A stretch of 64,000 nt of DNA, taken from assembly GCF_018614055.1 (NCBI RefSeq), contig NZ_JAGGPB010000027.1:16685-80684 (forward strand), written 5' to 3'. Below are positions 26,807-35,565 of this stretch, in pieces. The notes beneath the pieces are model-generated. The model was not told where the DNA came from. It saw only the letters and a program-made list of their open reading frames with translations, and ran no database searches. Source of the stretch: Streptomyces sp. ISL-98 (GTDB lineage Bacteria > Actinomycetota > Actinomycetes > Streptomycetales > Streptomycetaceae). Made by a program: the position numbers and the translations under genes. Within the stretch, counting starts at the first letter, position 1; each line of letters starts with the position of its first letter.

Positions 26807-26820
26807 GAGGTCCGTCAGGA

Positions 26821-27825
26821 ATGCCACGTCCATTCACGCTCTTCACCGGCCAGTGGGCCGACCTGCCCCTGGAGGAGGTCTGCCGGCTCGCCCGCGACTT
26901 CGGCTACGACGGGCTCGAACTCGCCTGCTGGGGCGACCACTTCGTGGTCGACAAGGCGCTGGCCGACCCCGGCTATCTCGACGGTCGCCGCGCGCTGCTC
27001 GACAAGTACGGCCTGAAGTGCTGGGCGATCTCCAACCATCTCGTCGGCCAGGCCGTCTGCGACGCGATCATCGACGAGCGGCATCGGGCGATCCTGCCCG
27101 CGCGCATCTGGGGCGACGGCGAGCCTGAGGGCGTACGGCAGCGGGCGGCGGCCGAGATGGCCGACACGGCCAGGGCCGCGGCGGCCTTCGGGGTCCGTAC
27201 GGTCGTCGGGTTCACCGGTTCCTCGATCTGGCACCTGGTGGCGATGTTCCCGCCGGCGCCGGAACGGATGATCGAACGCGGGTACGAGGACTTCGCCGCG
27301 CGCTGGAATCCGATCCTCGACGTCTTCGACGAGCAGGGTGTGCGCTTCGCCCACGAGGTGCACCCGAGCGAGATCGCGTACGACTACTGGACGACGCACC
27401 GTGCGCTGGAGGCCGTCGGGCACCGGGCCGCCTTCGGGCTGAACTTCGACCCGAGCCACTTCGTGTGGCAGGACCTCGATCCGGTCGGTTTCCTCTTCGA
27501 CTTCCGCGACCGGATCTACCACGTCGACTGCAAGGAGGCGCGCAAGCGGCTCGACGGGCGCAACGGGCGTCTCGGCTCGCATCTGCCGTGGGGGGATCCG
27601 CGGCGCGGCTGGGACTTCGTGTCGGCCGGGCACGGTGACGTTCCGTGGGAAGACGTATTCCGGATGCTGCGCTCGATCGCGTACGAAGGGCCGGTCTCGG
27701 TGGAGTGGGAGGACGCGGGGATGGACCGCCTGACGGGCGCACCGGAAGCGCTTGCCACGCTGAAGCGCTACGACTTCGACCCGCCGACGGCGTCGTTCGA
27801 CGCGGCGTTCGGTGGGGGAGATTAG
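26821..27825 (+). CDS. Sugar phosphate isomerase/epimerase family protein (TIM barrel)
   Basis: 334 residues of the xylose-isomerase-like AP endonuclease 2 superfamily. The start MPRPFTLFTGQWADLPLEEV at ATG 26821 has a perfect AGGAGG, nine bases away. Metal-ligand regions are visible: FAHEVHPSEIAYDY, NFDPSHFVWQDLDP, YHVDCKEARKR and SVEWEDAG. It follows the oxidoreductase gene by 14 bases. Together they suggest an oxidation plus isomerisation route for a sugar or inositol. The longer open frame upstream belongs to the oxidoreductase region and is rejected. Confidence 0.93.
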   Translation: MPRPFTLFTGQWADLPLEEVCRLARDFGYDGLELACWGDHFVVDKALADPGYLDGRRALLDKYGLKCWAISNHLVGQAVCDAIIDERHRAILPARIWGDGEPEGVRQRAAAEMADTARAAAAFGVRTVVGFTGSSIWHLVAMFPPAPERMIERGYEDFAARWNPILDVFDEQGVRFAHEVHPSEIAYDYWTTHRALEAVGHRAAFGLNFDPSHFVWQDLDPVGFLFDFRDRIYHVDCKEARKRLDGRNGRLGSHLPWGDPRRGWDFVSAGHGDVPWEDVFRMLRSIAYEGPVSVEWEDAGMDRLTGAPEALATLKRYDFDPPTASFDAAFGGGD

Positions 27826-27827
27826 CT

Positions 27828-27939
27828 CCCCTTCGTATTTCAGCCGTCCGGGGTCTGGGGCTTGCCCCCCCCACGCGGCGGCAGCCGCAAATGCCACAGC
27901 CGGGAAGGGGCGGGTAGGGACCCCCGCGCCCCTTCCCGG
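27828..27939. repeat. Dispersed palindromic repeat, intergenic copy with strong hairpin
   Basis: The core GCGGCAGCCGCAAATGCCAC (about 27878-27897) is followed by CCGGGAAGGGGCG (27900-27912), which is perfectly complementary to CGCCCCTTCCCGG (27927-27939). It begins right after the isomerase stop and could act as a terminator or 3' stabiliser. Confidence 0.75.
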
Positions 27940-28003
27940 CGGAACGCACCGCCGCCGGGCCGGTCCCGGCTGCGCCCAAACCGCTTTGTCCTGCGTAAGG
28001 GCA

Positions 28004-28014
28004 AAGTTCAACTT
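28004..28014. promoter_or_regulatory. Palindrome AAGTTCAACTT, possible ROK-type site
   Basis: A perfect five-base inverted repeat around one central base, inside CAAAGTTCAACTTCC. It uses the same half-site as the dyad upstream of the ROK gene. Confidence 0.35.
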
Positions 28015-28174
28015 CCCTCCCGCACAAGGGCTTTCAGATCCGGACGAACGCCGCTACCGTCCCTGAGGTGTACAGGACATGAGTTGGAATCCGGTGTGAC
28101 GGCGCACTCCGGTTCCCGTAATCCGAGCGCATCCGCACCCGCCCGTTCAACCGGCTCACTTCCGGAGGACACTC

Positions 28175-31100
28175 GTGCATAGAAAACGGCTCAACGCACG
28201 CAGAACTCTCGCACTCCTCACCAGCAGCCTCCTGGCCGCCACATCACTCGCCCTCACAGCACCCGCAGCCGTTGCAGAAGAGCCCGCCGCCGAGAAGCCC
28301 GCCTCCGGCAGCAGCGCCGCCGCCCCCTCCGCCGCGGCCGAGGACTTCCAGCAGGTCACCCTCGCCAAGGGCGAGCCCGAGACGGGCGAACCCATGTCGC
28401 TCGCGGTGCTCCCCGACCGCAGCGTCCTGCACACCTCACGCGACGGCGAGCTCCGGATGACCGACGCCGCCGGCAACACCCGCGTCATCGGCACGATTCC
28501 GGTCTACTCGCACGACGAAGAGGGCCTCCAGGGCATCGGCATCGACCCGAAGTTCAGCGAGAACCGGCGGATCTACCTCTACTACGCACCCCCGCTGGAC
28601 ACCCCGGCCGGTGACGCCCCCAACGAAGGCACCGCCGCCGAATTCGCGAAGTACGACGGCGTCAACCGGCTCTCCCGCTTCGTCCTCAAGGCCGACGGCA
28701 GCCTCGACAACGCCAGCGAGAAGAAGATCCTCGACGTACCCGCAACGCGTGGCATCTGCTGCCATGTCGGCGGCGACATCGACTTCGACGCGCAGGGCAA
28801 CCTCTACCTGTCGACCGGCGACGACTCCAACCCCTTTGCCTCCGACGGCTTCACCCCCATCGACGAACGCCCGAACCGCAATCCGGCGTACGACGCACGC
28901 CGCACCTCCGGCAACACGAACGATCTGCGCGGGAAGATCCTCCGTATCAAGGTGAACGAGGACGGCTCGTACGCAGTTCCCGAAGGGAATCTCTTCGCCC
29001 CGGGAACCGCCAAAACGCGCCGCGAGATCTACGCCATGGGCTTCCGCAACCCCTTCCGCTTCAGCGTCGACAAGCCCACCGGCGTGCTGTACGTCGGCGA
29101 CTACGGCCCCGACGCCGGCGCCGCCGCCCCCAAGCGCGGCCCGGCCGGACAGGTCGAGTTCGCCCGCGTCACCAAGCCGGGCAACTTCGGCTGGCCCTTC
29201 TGCACCGGCAAGAACGACGCCTACGTCGACTACGACTTCGCGACGAAGGAGTCCGGCGCCAAGTTCGACTGTGCCGCGCCCAAGAACACCTCGCCGCACA
29301 ACACCGGACTGACCGACCTGCCACCCGCGCAGGAGGCCTGGATCCCGTACGACGGCGGTTCCGTCCCCGAGTTCGGCACCGGCTCCGAGTCCCCGATGGG
29401 CGGCCCCGTATACCGGTACGACAAGGACCTCGACTCCCCGGTGAAGTTCCCCGAGGCGTACGACGGCGACTTCTTCGCGGGCGAGTTCGGCCGGCGCTGG
29501 ATCAAGCGCATAGAACAGGACGTCAACGGCGCTGTACAGTCCATCAACCCCTTCCCCTGGACCGGCACCCAGGTCATGGACTCCGCCTTCGGTCCCGACG
29601 GCGCGCTGTACGTCCTCGACTACGGAACCGCCTGGTTCGGCGGGAACGAGAACTCCGGGCTCTACCGCATCGAGAACGCCACCGGCGGGCACTCCCCGGT
29701 CGCCGAGGCCGCCGCCGACAAGACATCCGGAATCGCCCCGCTGCGCGTGAAGTTCTCCTCGGCAGGGACAACGGACTCCGACGGTGACGCCCTCACCTAC
29801 TCCTGGGCGTTCGGTGACGGCGGAAAGTCGACCGCTGCCAACCCCACGTACACGTACAAGCAGAACGGCACGTACACCGCGACCGTGACCGCCAAGGACA
29901 CGACCGGGCGTACGGGATCGGCGAGCGTACAGGTCGTGGTCGGCAACACGGCGCCCAAGGTGACACTCGAACTGCCCGGTGACGGACAGCTGTTCAACTT
30001 CGGCGACGACGTGCCCTTCAAGGTGAAGGTCACCGACCCGGAGGACGGCACGGTCGACTGCGCCAAGGTCAAGGTGACGTACATCCTCGGCCACGACAGC
30101 CACGGCCACCCGGTCACTTCGGTCAACGGCTGCACCGGCATCATAAAAACGCCGAGCGACAGCAGCCACGACCCCAACGCCAACATCTTCGCGGTCTTCG
30201 ACGCCGAGTACACGGACGGCGGAGGCGGCGGCCAGGCCCCGCTGACCAGCCACGACCAGAAGGTGCTCCAGCCCAAGCAGCGCCAGGCCGAGCACTACTC
30301 CACCCAGAGCGGCGTGGCGCCGCAGAGCAAGCCGACCGCGCACGGCGGCAAGACCGTCGGCGACATCAGCAACGGTGACTGGATCGCCTTCAAGCCCTAC
30401 CGGGTCGGCGACGCCACCTCGCTCACCGCGCGCGTCTCGTCCGGCGGAGCCGGCGGCGCCCTGGAGGTCCGTACCGGATCACCGGACGGCCGGCTCATCG
30501 GCTCCACCGTCGTCCCCGTGACCGGCGGCTGGGACGTCTTCCAGAACGTCACCACCACCATCAAGCGGCCCCCGGCCGGGACGACCACCCTCTACCTGGT
30601 CTTCAAGGGCGGCGCCGGAGCCCTCTACGACGTCGACGACTTCACCTTCTCCACGGCGAAGTCCGACGCGATCCCCAAGAAGCGCGTCCTGGTCTTCTCC
30701 AAGACCGCGGGATTCCGCCACGACTCCATCGGCACGGGCATCACCGCGCTCAAGGAGCTCGGCGCGGAGCGTGGAATCGTCGTCGACGCCACCGAGGAGG
30801 CGAAGCAGTTCACCCGCGAGAACCTGGCGCGTTACGACGCAGTGGCGTTCCTCTCCACGACCGGTGACGTGCTCAACGCCGACCAGCAGACGGTCTTCGA
30901 GCAGTACGTCGCCGACGGCGGCGGCTACATGGGCATCCATGCCGCCGCCGACACCGAGTACGACTGGAAGTTCTACGGCGGACTCGTCGGCGCGTACTTC
31001 GACTCGCACCCGCAGATCCAGCCCGCGACCGTACGCGTCGAGGACCACGACCATCCCGCCACCACGCACCTCGGCTCCACCTGGCAGCGCACCGACGAGT

Positions 31101-31915
31101 GGTACAACTACCGCACCAACCCGCGTGAGCAGGCCCGCGTCCTGGCCACCCTCGACGAGACCAGCTACACCGGCGGGAACATGAAGGGCGACCACCCGAT
31201 CGCCTGGTGCCAGCCGTACGAGGGCGGGCGCTCCTTCTACACCGGCGGCGGCCACACCAAGGAGTCGTACGCCGAACCGGCCTTCCGCAAGCACCTGCTG
31301 GGCGGAATGCTGTACGCCGCCGGGATCACCAAGGCCGACTGCACGCCCTCGAAGGACTACCGGCCGATCTTCAACGGCGAGACCCTCGACGGATGGAAGC
31401 AGGCGGGTCCGGGGTCCTTCGAGATCAAGGACGACCGCACGCTGAACTCCGTCGGCGGCATGGGCATGCTCTGGTACCGGGCCAAGGAGTTCACGTCGTA
31501 CTCCCTCAAGCTGGACTGGAAGATGGCGGGTGACGACAACTCCGGGATCTTCGTCGGCTTCCCGGCCTCCGACGACCCGTGGTCGGCCGTCAACAAGGGG
31601 TACGAGATCCAGATCGACGCGTCCGACGCCCCCGACCGCACCACCGGCTCGGTCTACGGCTTCAAGGCGGCGGACAATGCCGCACGTGACGCCGCGCTCA
31701 ACCCGCCGGGGGAGTGGAACTCCTACGAGATAAAGGTCGAGGGAGAACGGCTCCGCATCTACCTCAACGGCGTGAAGATCAACGACTTCACGAACACCGA
31801 TCCCGCGCGCAGCCTGGCCCAGGGCCACATCGGCATCCAGAACCACGGCGCCGAAGACCAGGTCGCCTTCCGCAACATCAAGGTCAAGGAGCTCGCCGCG
31901 AGGAGTGGCTCCTAG
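28175..31915 (+). CDS. Secreted multidomain protein: glucose/sorbosone dehydrogenase, PKD, CBM6, ThuA and DUF1080
   Basis: 1246 residues. Residues 1-35 are a signal peptide ending near AVAEE. About 55-500 is a six-bladed PQQ-dependent glucose/sorbosone dehydrogenase-type propeller (GLQGIGIDPKFSENRRIYL, MGFRNPFRFSVD). About 507-590 is a PKD domain (LTYSWAFGDGGKS). About 700-825 is a CBM6-like carbohydrate module (QAEHYSTQSGV). About 834-1040 is ThuA (VLVFSKTAGFRHDSIG, GGGYMGIHAAADTEYDW). About 1062-1246 is a DUF1080/3-keto-disaccharide-hydrolase-type domain (PIFNGETLDGWKQ). The start is GTG with GGAGG. The combination suggests extracellular oxidation and cleavage of a glycoside whose products feed the upstream transporter and oxidoreductase. 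Confidence 0.93.
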   Translation: MHRKRLNARRTLALLTSSLLAATSLALTAPAAVAEEPAAEKPASGSSAAAPSAAAEDFQQVTLAKGEPETGEPMSLAVLPDRSVLHTSRDGELRMTDAAGNTRVIGTIPVYSHDEEGLQGIGIDPKFSENRRIYLYYAPPLDTPAGDAPNEGTAAEFAKYDGVNRLSRFVLKADGSLDNASEKKILDVPATRGICCHVGGDIDFDAQGNLYLSTGDDSNPFASDGFTPIDERPNRNPAYDARRTSGNTNDLRGKILRIKVNEDGSYAVPEGNLFAPGTAKTRREIYAMGFRNPFRFSVDKPTGVLYVGDYGPDAGAAAPKRGPAGQVEFARVTKPGNFGWPFCTGKNDAYVDYDFATKESGAKFDCAAPKNTSPHNTGLTDLPPAQEAWIPYDGGSVPEFGTGSESPMGGPVYRYDKDLDSPVKFPEAYDGDFFAGEFGRRWIKRIEQDVNGAVQSINPFPWTGTQVMDSAFGPDGALYVLDYGTAWFGGNENSGLYRIENATGGHSPVAEAAADKTSGIAPLRVKFSSAGTTDSDGDALTYSWAFGDGGKSTAANPTYTYKQNGTYTATVTAKDTTGRTGSASVQVVVGNTAPKVTLELPGDGQLFNFGDDVPFKVKVTDPEDGTVDCAKVKVTYILGHDSHGHPVTSVNGCTGIIKTPSDSSHDPNANIFAVFDAEYTDGGGGGQAPLTSHDQKVLQPKQRQAEHYSTQSGVAPQSKPTAHGGKTVGDISNGDWIAFKPYRVGDATSLTARVSSGGAGGALEVRTGSPDGRLIGSTVVPVTGGWDVFQNVTTTIKRPPAGTTTLYLVFKGGAGALYDVDDFTFSTAKSDAIPKKRVLVFSKTAGFRHDSIGTGITALKELGAERGIVVDATEEAKQFTRENLARYDAVAFLSTTGDVLNADQQTVFEQYVADGGGYMGIHAAADTEYDWKFYGGLVGAYFDSHPQIQPATVRVEDHDHPATTHLGSTWQRTDEWYNYRTNPREQARVLATLDETSYTGGNMKGDHPIAWCQPYEGGRSFYTGGGHTKESYAEPAFRKHLLGGMLYAAGITKADCTPSKDYRPIFNGETLDGWKQAGPGSFEIKDDRTLNSVGGMGMLWYRAKEFTSYSLKLDWKMAGDDNSGIFVGFPASDDPWSAVNKGYEIQIDASDAPDRTTGSVYGFKAADNAARDAALNPPGEWNSYEIKVEGERLRIYLNGVKINDFTNTDPARSLAQGHIGIQNHGAEDQVAFRNIKVKELAARSGS

Positions 31916-32015
31916 ACCGGCAAACCCAGGACCGGCGGCGGGCGGGAGCACGCCGAGCCCCCGCCCGCCGTCCCTCACTCCAGTTCACCCCATCTCTCCG
32001 GCAGGGAGGCAGTCC

Positions 32016-33167
32016 GTGACCACCCAATCCGACGGGACAGCAGCGGCCGCGACGCACACGGCACGGACCGGAGTGTGGTTCGTCGGAGCACGCGGCTCCG
32101 TTGCCACGACCGCCGTCGCGGGCTGCGCGGCCCTCGCCGCCGGGCTCCACGCGGCGCACGGCATGGTCACCGAGAGCCCGCCGTTCGAGGAGAGCGGCCT
32201 GGCGCCGCTGTCCTCGCTCGTCTTCGGCGGGCACGACACGGTGAGCTGCCCGCTGCCCAAACGGGCCGAGGAACTGGAGGCCGGCGGCGTCCTGCCGTAC
32301 GGGCTGGCCTCGGCGGTACGCAGCGAACTCGCAGCAGCGGAGCGGGAGACAAGGACGGGTGGGCCGCTCCCCGGCGACACGCGCAGCGAAGCGGAACTCA
32401 TCGACACCTTCGCCGCACACCTGCTCGACTTCGCTCACAGGCAGCGCCTGGACCGGGTGGTCGTCGTCAACGTCGCCTCGACAGAACCGGCGCCGGCGGC
32501 GGGCGACCTCTCCCTGCCGCCCAGCTCCCTCTACGCGACGGCCGCGCTCCGGGCCGGCTGCCCGTACGTCAACTTCACCCCCTCCACCGGGCTGCGCGCC
32601 GCAGCCCTCCAGGATGCCGTCGCGGCCAGCGGACTTCCCCACGCGGGCCGCGACGGCAAGACGGGCCAGACGCTGCTCCGTTCCGTACTCGCCCCGATGT
32701 TCGTGCAGCGCGCCCTGTCCGTACGGGCGTGGTCCGGCACGAACCTGCTGGGCGGCGGTGACGGAGCGGCGCTGGCCGACCCGGCTGCGGCGGCGGCCAA
32801 GAACGCCGGCAAGAACCGTGTCCTGGCGGACACTCTGGGCGCCCTTCCGGAGGGCAACGTCCACATCGACGACGTACCGGCACTGGGTGACTGGAAGACA
32901 GCCTGGGACCACATCGCCTTCGAGGGCTTCCTCGGCTCGCGGATGACGCTCCAGACGACGTGGCAGGGCTGCGACTCGGCGCTCGCGGCGCCACTGGTCC
33001 TGGACCTGGCCCGGCTGCTGGCCCGCGCCCATGAGGTGGGCATCTCGGGTCCGCTCCCAGAGCTGGGCTTCTACTTCAAGGACCCGGACGGCGGTGCACC
33101 GGCGGCGCTGGCGGAACAGTACGCGGCGCTGCTCGGCTTCGCGGCCCGCCTGCGGGAGGCCCGATGA
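32016..33167 (+). CDS. Inositol-3-phosphate synthase-like protein
   Basis: 383 residues from GTG 32016 (GGGAGG upstream). The NAD site is GVWFVGARGSVATT. The Inos-1-P synthase segments SGTNLLGGGDGAALADP and KNAGKNRVLADTLG are present, followed by DWKTAWDHIAFEGFLGSRM, with the usual catalytic lysines. Family enzymes turn glucose 6-phosphate into inositol 3-phosphate by an oxidation, aldol and reduction sequence. This is a divergent form, unlike the short actinobacterial housekeeping enzyme. Its stop overlaps the start of the UbiA-like gene, so it belongs to the ebo-type cluster. It stands where ebo clusters usually have the sugar-phosphate cyclase EboD. Confidence 0.85.
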   Translation: MTTQSDGTAAAATHTARTGVWFVGARGSVATTAVAGCAALAAGLHAAHGMVTESPPFEESGLAPLSSLVFGGHDTVSCPLPKRAEELEAGGVLPYGLASAVRSELAAAERETRTGGPLPGDTRSEAELIDTFAAHLLDFAHRQRLDRVVVVNVASTEPAPAAGDLSLPPSSLYATAALRAGCPYVNFTPSTGLRAAALQDAVAASGLPHAGRDGKTGQTLLRSVLAPMFVQRALSVRAWSGTNLLGGGDGAALADPAAAAAKNAGKNRVLADTLGALPEGNVHIDDVPALGDWKTAWDHIAFEGFLGSRMTLQTTWQGCDSALAAPLVLDLARLLARAHEVGISGPLPELGFYFKDPDGGAPAALAEQYAALLGFAARLREAR

Positions 33168-34669
33168 CGCCCTCCTCCACGCTCGGCGCATGGGCGGAAC
33201 TCCTGCGCATCTCGGCCCTGTTCACCATCCCGGGGGACGCCCTGGCGGGCGCGGCCTCCATCGGCGTACGCCCCGACCGGGGCACCGCACTGGCCGTCGG
33301 GGCTTCGCTGTGCCTGTACGAGGCGGGCATGGCCCTGAACGACTGGGCGGACCGTGAGGAGGACGCGGTGGACCGCCCGCACCGCCCGATCCCCTCGGGC
33401 CGCATCACCCCGCCGGCCGCCCTTGCGGCGTCCGCGGCCCTGACCGTGACGGGCCTGACGCTGGCGGCGGGGGCGGGTCGTCCGGCGCTGGCGGTGGCAA
33501 GCACACTGGCGGCCACGGTCTGGGCGTACGACCTGGGCCTGAAGCACACCCCGGCGGCCTCGGCCACGATGGCCACGGCGCGGGCCCTGGACCTGTTCCT
33601 GGGCGCGGCGGCGACGGGAAGGGGGCGCGGCCCGCTGAAGGCCCCACCCCAACCCGTTCCTTCCCGGACGGGGGCGCCGCCCCGGCCACCGGTCCTCAAC
33701 CGCCGGACAGGCAGGTCGGCAGCGGGACACGGCGGCGGGGCGCGGAAGGCACTGGCCGTGGCCGGCGCCGGTCCTGGCCTGGTGCCCGCCCCCCAGGGGT
33801 TGAGGGACGCGGGGTGCTCCGCGATACCGGCAGTTGACGGCGCCGGGGTGGCATCCGCGCTGCGCCGCCTCACGTCACCCGGCACGCTGGCCGCCGCCGC
33901 GATGCTCGGCGCGCACACCTATGCCGTTACGGAGGTCTCGCGCCGCGAGGCGCACGGCGGCTCGACGGCGGCACCGCTGGCCGCCCTGGCAGCGGCCACG
34001 GTGCTGGCCGCCCTGGTCTCCCGCCAACGCACCCCTGAGGCTGCCCCGACCCTGCGGCGCGAAGCTGCCGCACCGGGGGGCGCGGGGGCGTCGGCCCCCA
34101 CGTTCACTCCCTCCACGCCTGGGGGGCCAGGGGGCTTGCCCCCTCACGCGGCGGAGCCGCAAGTGTCACAGCCGGGAAGGGGCGGGTCAGGGGAGATTCC
34201 GCAGCCACAGCCCGACCCCGCGAACCAACGCTGGTGGCCCCGGGCTGGCGCGGGGTCCGCACCCGTTCCCGAACCGTCCCACCCAAGGCCATCCGCCGAC
34301 CTCGCGCACACCCCCAGCGCGGTGGCGCCCCGGGGCGCCGGTTGGGGGTCCCGGGTGGGCACAGGGAGCACACTCACCCCCGCACCCAACCGCTCCCCGC
34401 ACAAAGCGATCCGCATCGCCACCCACCTCGCGACCCCCGCCGCCCTCGCGGCCGCCGCCTATTTCCGCACCGCCGCCAACCCCCTCCTCCACGCCGCGCT
34501 CAACCCCTCCCCACCCCTCACCCAGCGCGCCGTGGGCGGCGGGATCCGGGCCATGATCCCGTTGCAGGCCGCACTCGCGGCCCGCAGTGGCGCGGTCGGT
34601 ACCGGAGTGGCGCTCATGGGGCTCGTACCCCTCGCCCGGAAGCTCTCGCGAAAGGTGAGCCCCACATGA
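33164..34669 (+). CDS. UbiA-like prenyltransferase of the ebo cluster (EboC-like), with in-frame repeat insertions
   Basis: 501 residues; UbiA-family relatives in such clusters are near 300. Hydrophobic segments alternate with two low-complexity stretches. The first prenyl-diphosphate motif is NDWADREEDAVDRPHRPIPS (about residues 64-83). AYDLGLKH is the usual second landmark. About residues 155-225 and 295-410 are Pro/Ala/Arg-rich and contain copies of the dispersed palindromic repeat (33637-33712 and 34118-34194). They fall between membrane segments. The ATG overlaps the preceding stop (ATGA). Ebo proteins are linked to moving a precursor across the membrane in cyanobacteria; the substrate here is unknown. 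Confidence 0.82.
   Translation: MTPSSTLGAWAELLRISALFTIPGDALAGAASIGVRPDRGTALAVGASLCLYEAGMALNDWADREEDAVDRPHRPIPSGRITPPAALAASAALTVTGLTLAAGAGRPALAVASTLAATVWAYDLGLKHTPAASATMATARALDLFLGAAATGRGRGPLKAPPQPVPSRTGAPPRPPVLNRRTGRSAAGHGGGARKALAVAGAGPGLVPAPQGLRDAGCSAIPAVDGAGVASALRRLTSPGTLAAAAMLGAHTYAVTEVSRREAHGGSTAAPLAALAAATVLAALVSRQRTPEAAPTLRREAAAPGGAGASAPTFTPSTPGGPGGLPPHAAEPQVSQPGRGGSGEIPQPQPDPANQRWWPRAGAGSAPVPEPSHPRPSADLAHTPSAVAPRGAGWGSRVGTGSTLTPAPNRSPHKAIRIATHLATPAALAAAAYFRTAANPLLHAALNPSPPLTQRAVGGGIRAMIPLQAALAARSGAVGTGVALMGLVPLARKLSRKVSPT
33637..33712. repeat. Dispersed repeat copy inside the UbiA-like gene, first
   Basis: GCCCCACCCCAACCC, GTTCCTTCCCGGACGGGGGC, then CTCAACCGCCGGACAGG. It has the same end as the copies at 2141 and 14531, plus the CTCAA-CGCCGGAC segment that often accompanies this Streptomyces repeat. 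Confidence 0.65.
34118..34194. repeat. Dispersed repeat copy inside the UbiA-like gene, second
   Basis: GGGGGGCCAGGGGGCTTGCC, then GCGGCGGAGCCGCAAGTGTC and ACAGCCGGGAAGGGGCGGG. It is almost identical to the intergenic copies at 10235-10274 and 27875-27914 but is translated. Confidence 0.78.
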
Positions 34670-35565
34670 CCGGCGCCCCCGCCCCGATCCGCTTCGGCTA
34701 CGGCACCAACGGCCTCACCGACCTCCGCCTCGACGACGCCCTCGCCCTCCTCGCGGACCTCGGCTACGAAGGCGTCGGACTGACCCTCGACCACATGCAC
34801 CTCGACCCCCTCGCCCCCGAACTCGCCGCCCGCACCGGCCGAGTGGCGCGCAGACTGGCACAACTCGGCCTGGGCGTCACCGTCGAGACCGGCGCACGGT
34901 ACGTCCTCGACCCCCGTCGCAAACACGGCCCGTCCCTGCTCGACCCGGACCCCGAAGGCCGCGCCGCCCGCGCCGACCTGCTCGTCACCGCCGTACGGGT
35001 CGCCGCCGACCTCGGGGCCCACGCCGTGCACTGCTTCAGCGGTGTCACCCCCGAGGCGACCCGGGCCGACACCGCCTGGCAGCGGCTGACGGAGGCCATG
35101 ACCCCGGTCATCGGAGCCGCCGCCACCGCCGGCGTACCCCTCGCTGTCGAGCCCGAACCCGGCCACCTCCTCTCCACCCTCGCCGACTTCCATCACCTGC
35201 GCCGCGCCCTGGGCGACCCGGCTCCCCTCGGTCTCACTCTCGACATCGGCCACTGCCAGTGCCTGGAACCGGCCCCGCCCGCCGACTGCGTACGCGAGGC
35301 TGCCCCCTGGCTTCGGCACGTCCAGATCGAGGACATGCGCCGGGGCGTCCATGAACATCTGCCCTTCGGCGAGGGCGAGATCGACTTCCCTCCCGTCCTG
35401 GACGCACTGGCCGCCACCGGCTACGAGGGCCTGACGGTCGTCGAACTGCCCCGCCACTCACACGCCGGGCCCGACCTGGCCGAGCGCTCCATCCGCTTCC
35501 TGCGCGCGGCGGAGTCCCGGGCGTCCGACCGCCACGCCGCACCGGCAGGAGGCGAGCGATGCTGA
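34666..35565 (+). CDS. Sugar phosphate isomerase/epimerase family protein in the ebo cluster
   Basis: 299 residues, AP-endonuclease-2-like TIM barrel. ATG 34666 overlaps the UbiA-like stop (ATGA), with AAAGGTGAG upstream. The barrel begins IRFGYGTNGLTDLRLDD. Likely metal-ligand regions are LAVEPEPGHLL, GLTLDIGHCQC, RHVQIEDMRRG and HEHLPFGEGEIDF. The last 20 residues are a charged, Ala-rich tail that overlaps the start of EboA by seven bases. It is one of two TIM barrels besides EboE in this cluster, so a cyclised or isomerised sugar phosphate is likely handled here. Reaction unknown. Confidence 0.9.
   Translation: MTGAPAPIRFGYGTNGLTDLRLDDALALLADLGYEGVGLTLDHMHLDPLAPELAARTGRVARRLAQLGLGVTVETGARYVLDPRRKHGPSLLDPDPEGRAARADLLVTAVRVAADLGAHAVHCFSGVTPEATRADTAWQRLTEAMTPVIGAAATAGVPLAVEPEPGHLLSTLADFHHLRRALGDPAPLGLTLDIGHCQCLEPAPPADCVREAAPWLRHVQIEDMRRGVHEHLPFGEGEIDFPPVLDALAATGYEGLTVVELPRHSHAGPDLAERSIRFLRAAESRASDRHAAPAGGERC

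Larger units (their letters stand above)
27826..28174. other. Intergenic region with a repeat copy and the promoter of the secreted dehydrogenase gene
   Basis: The first 115 bases hold a dispersed repeat copy. The remainder contains the AAGTTCAACTT palindrome (28004-28014), an AT-poor leader, and GGAGG six bases before the GTG at 28175. I see no further gene. Confidence 0.7.
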
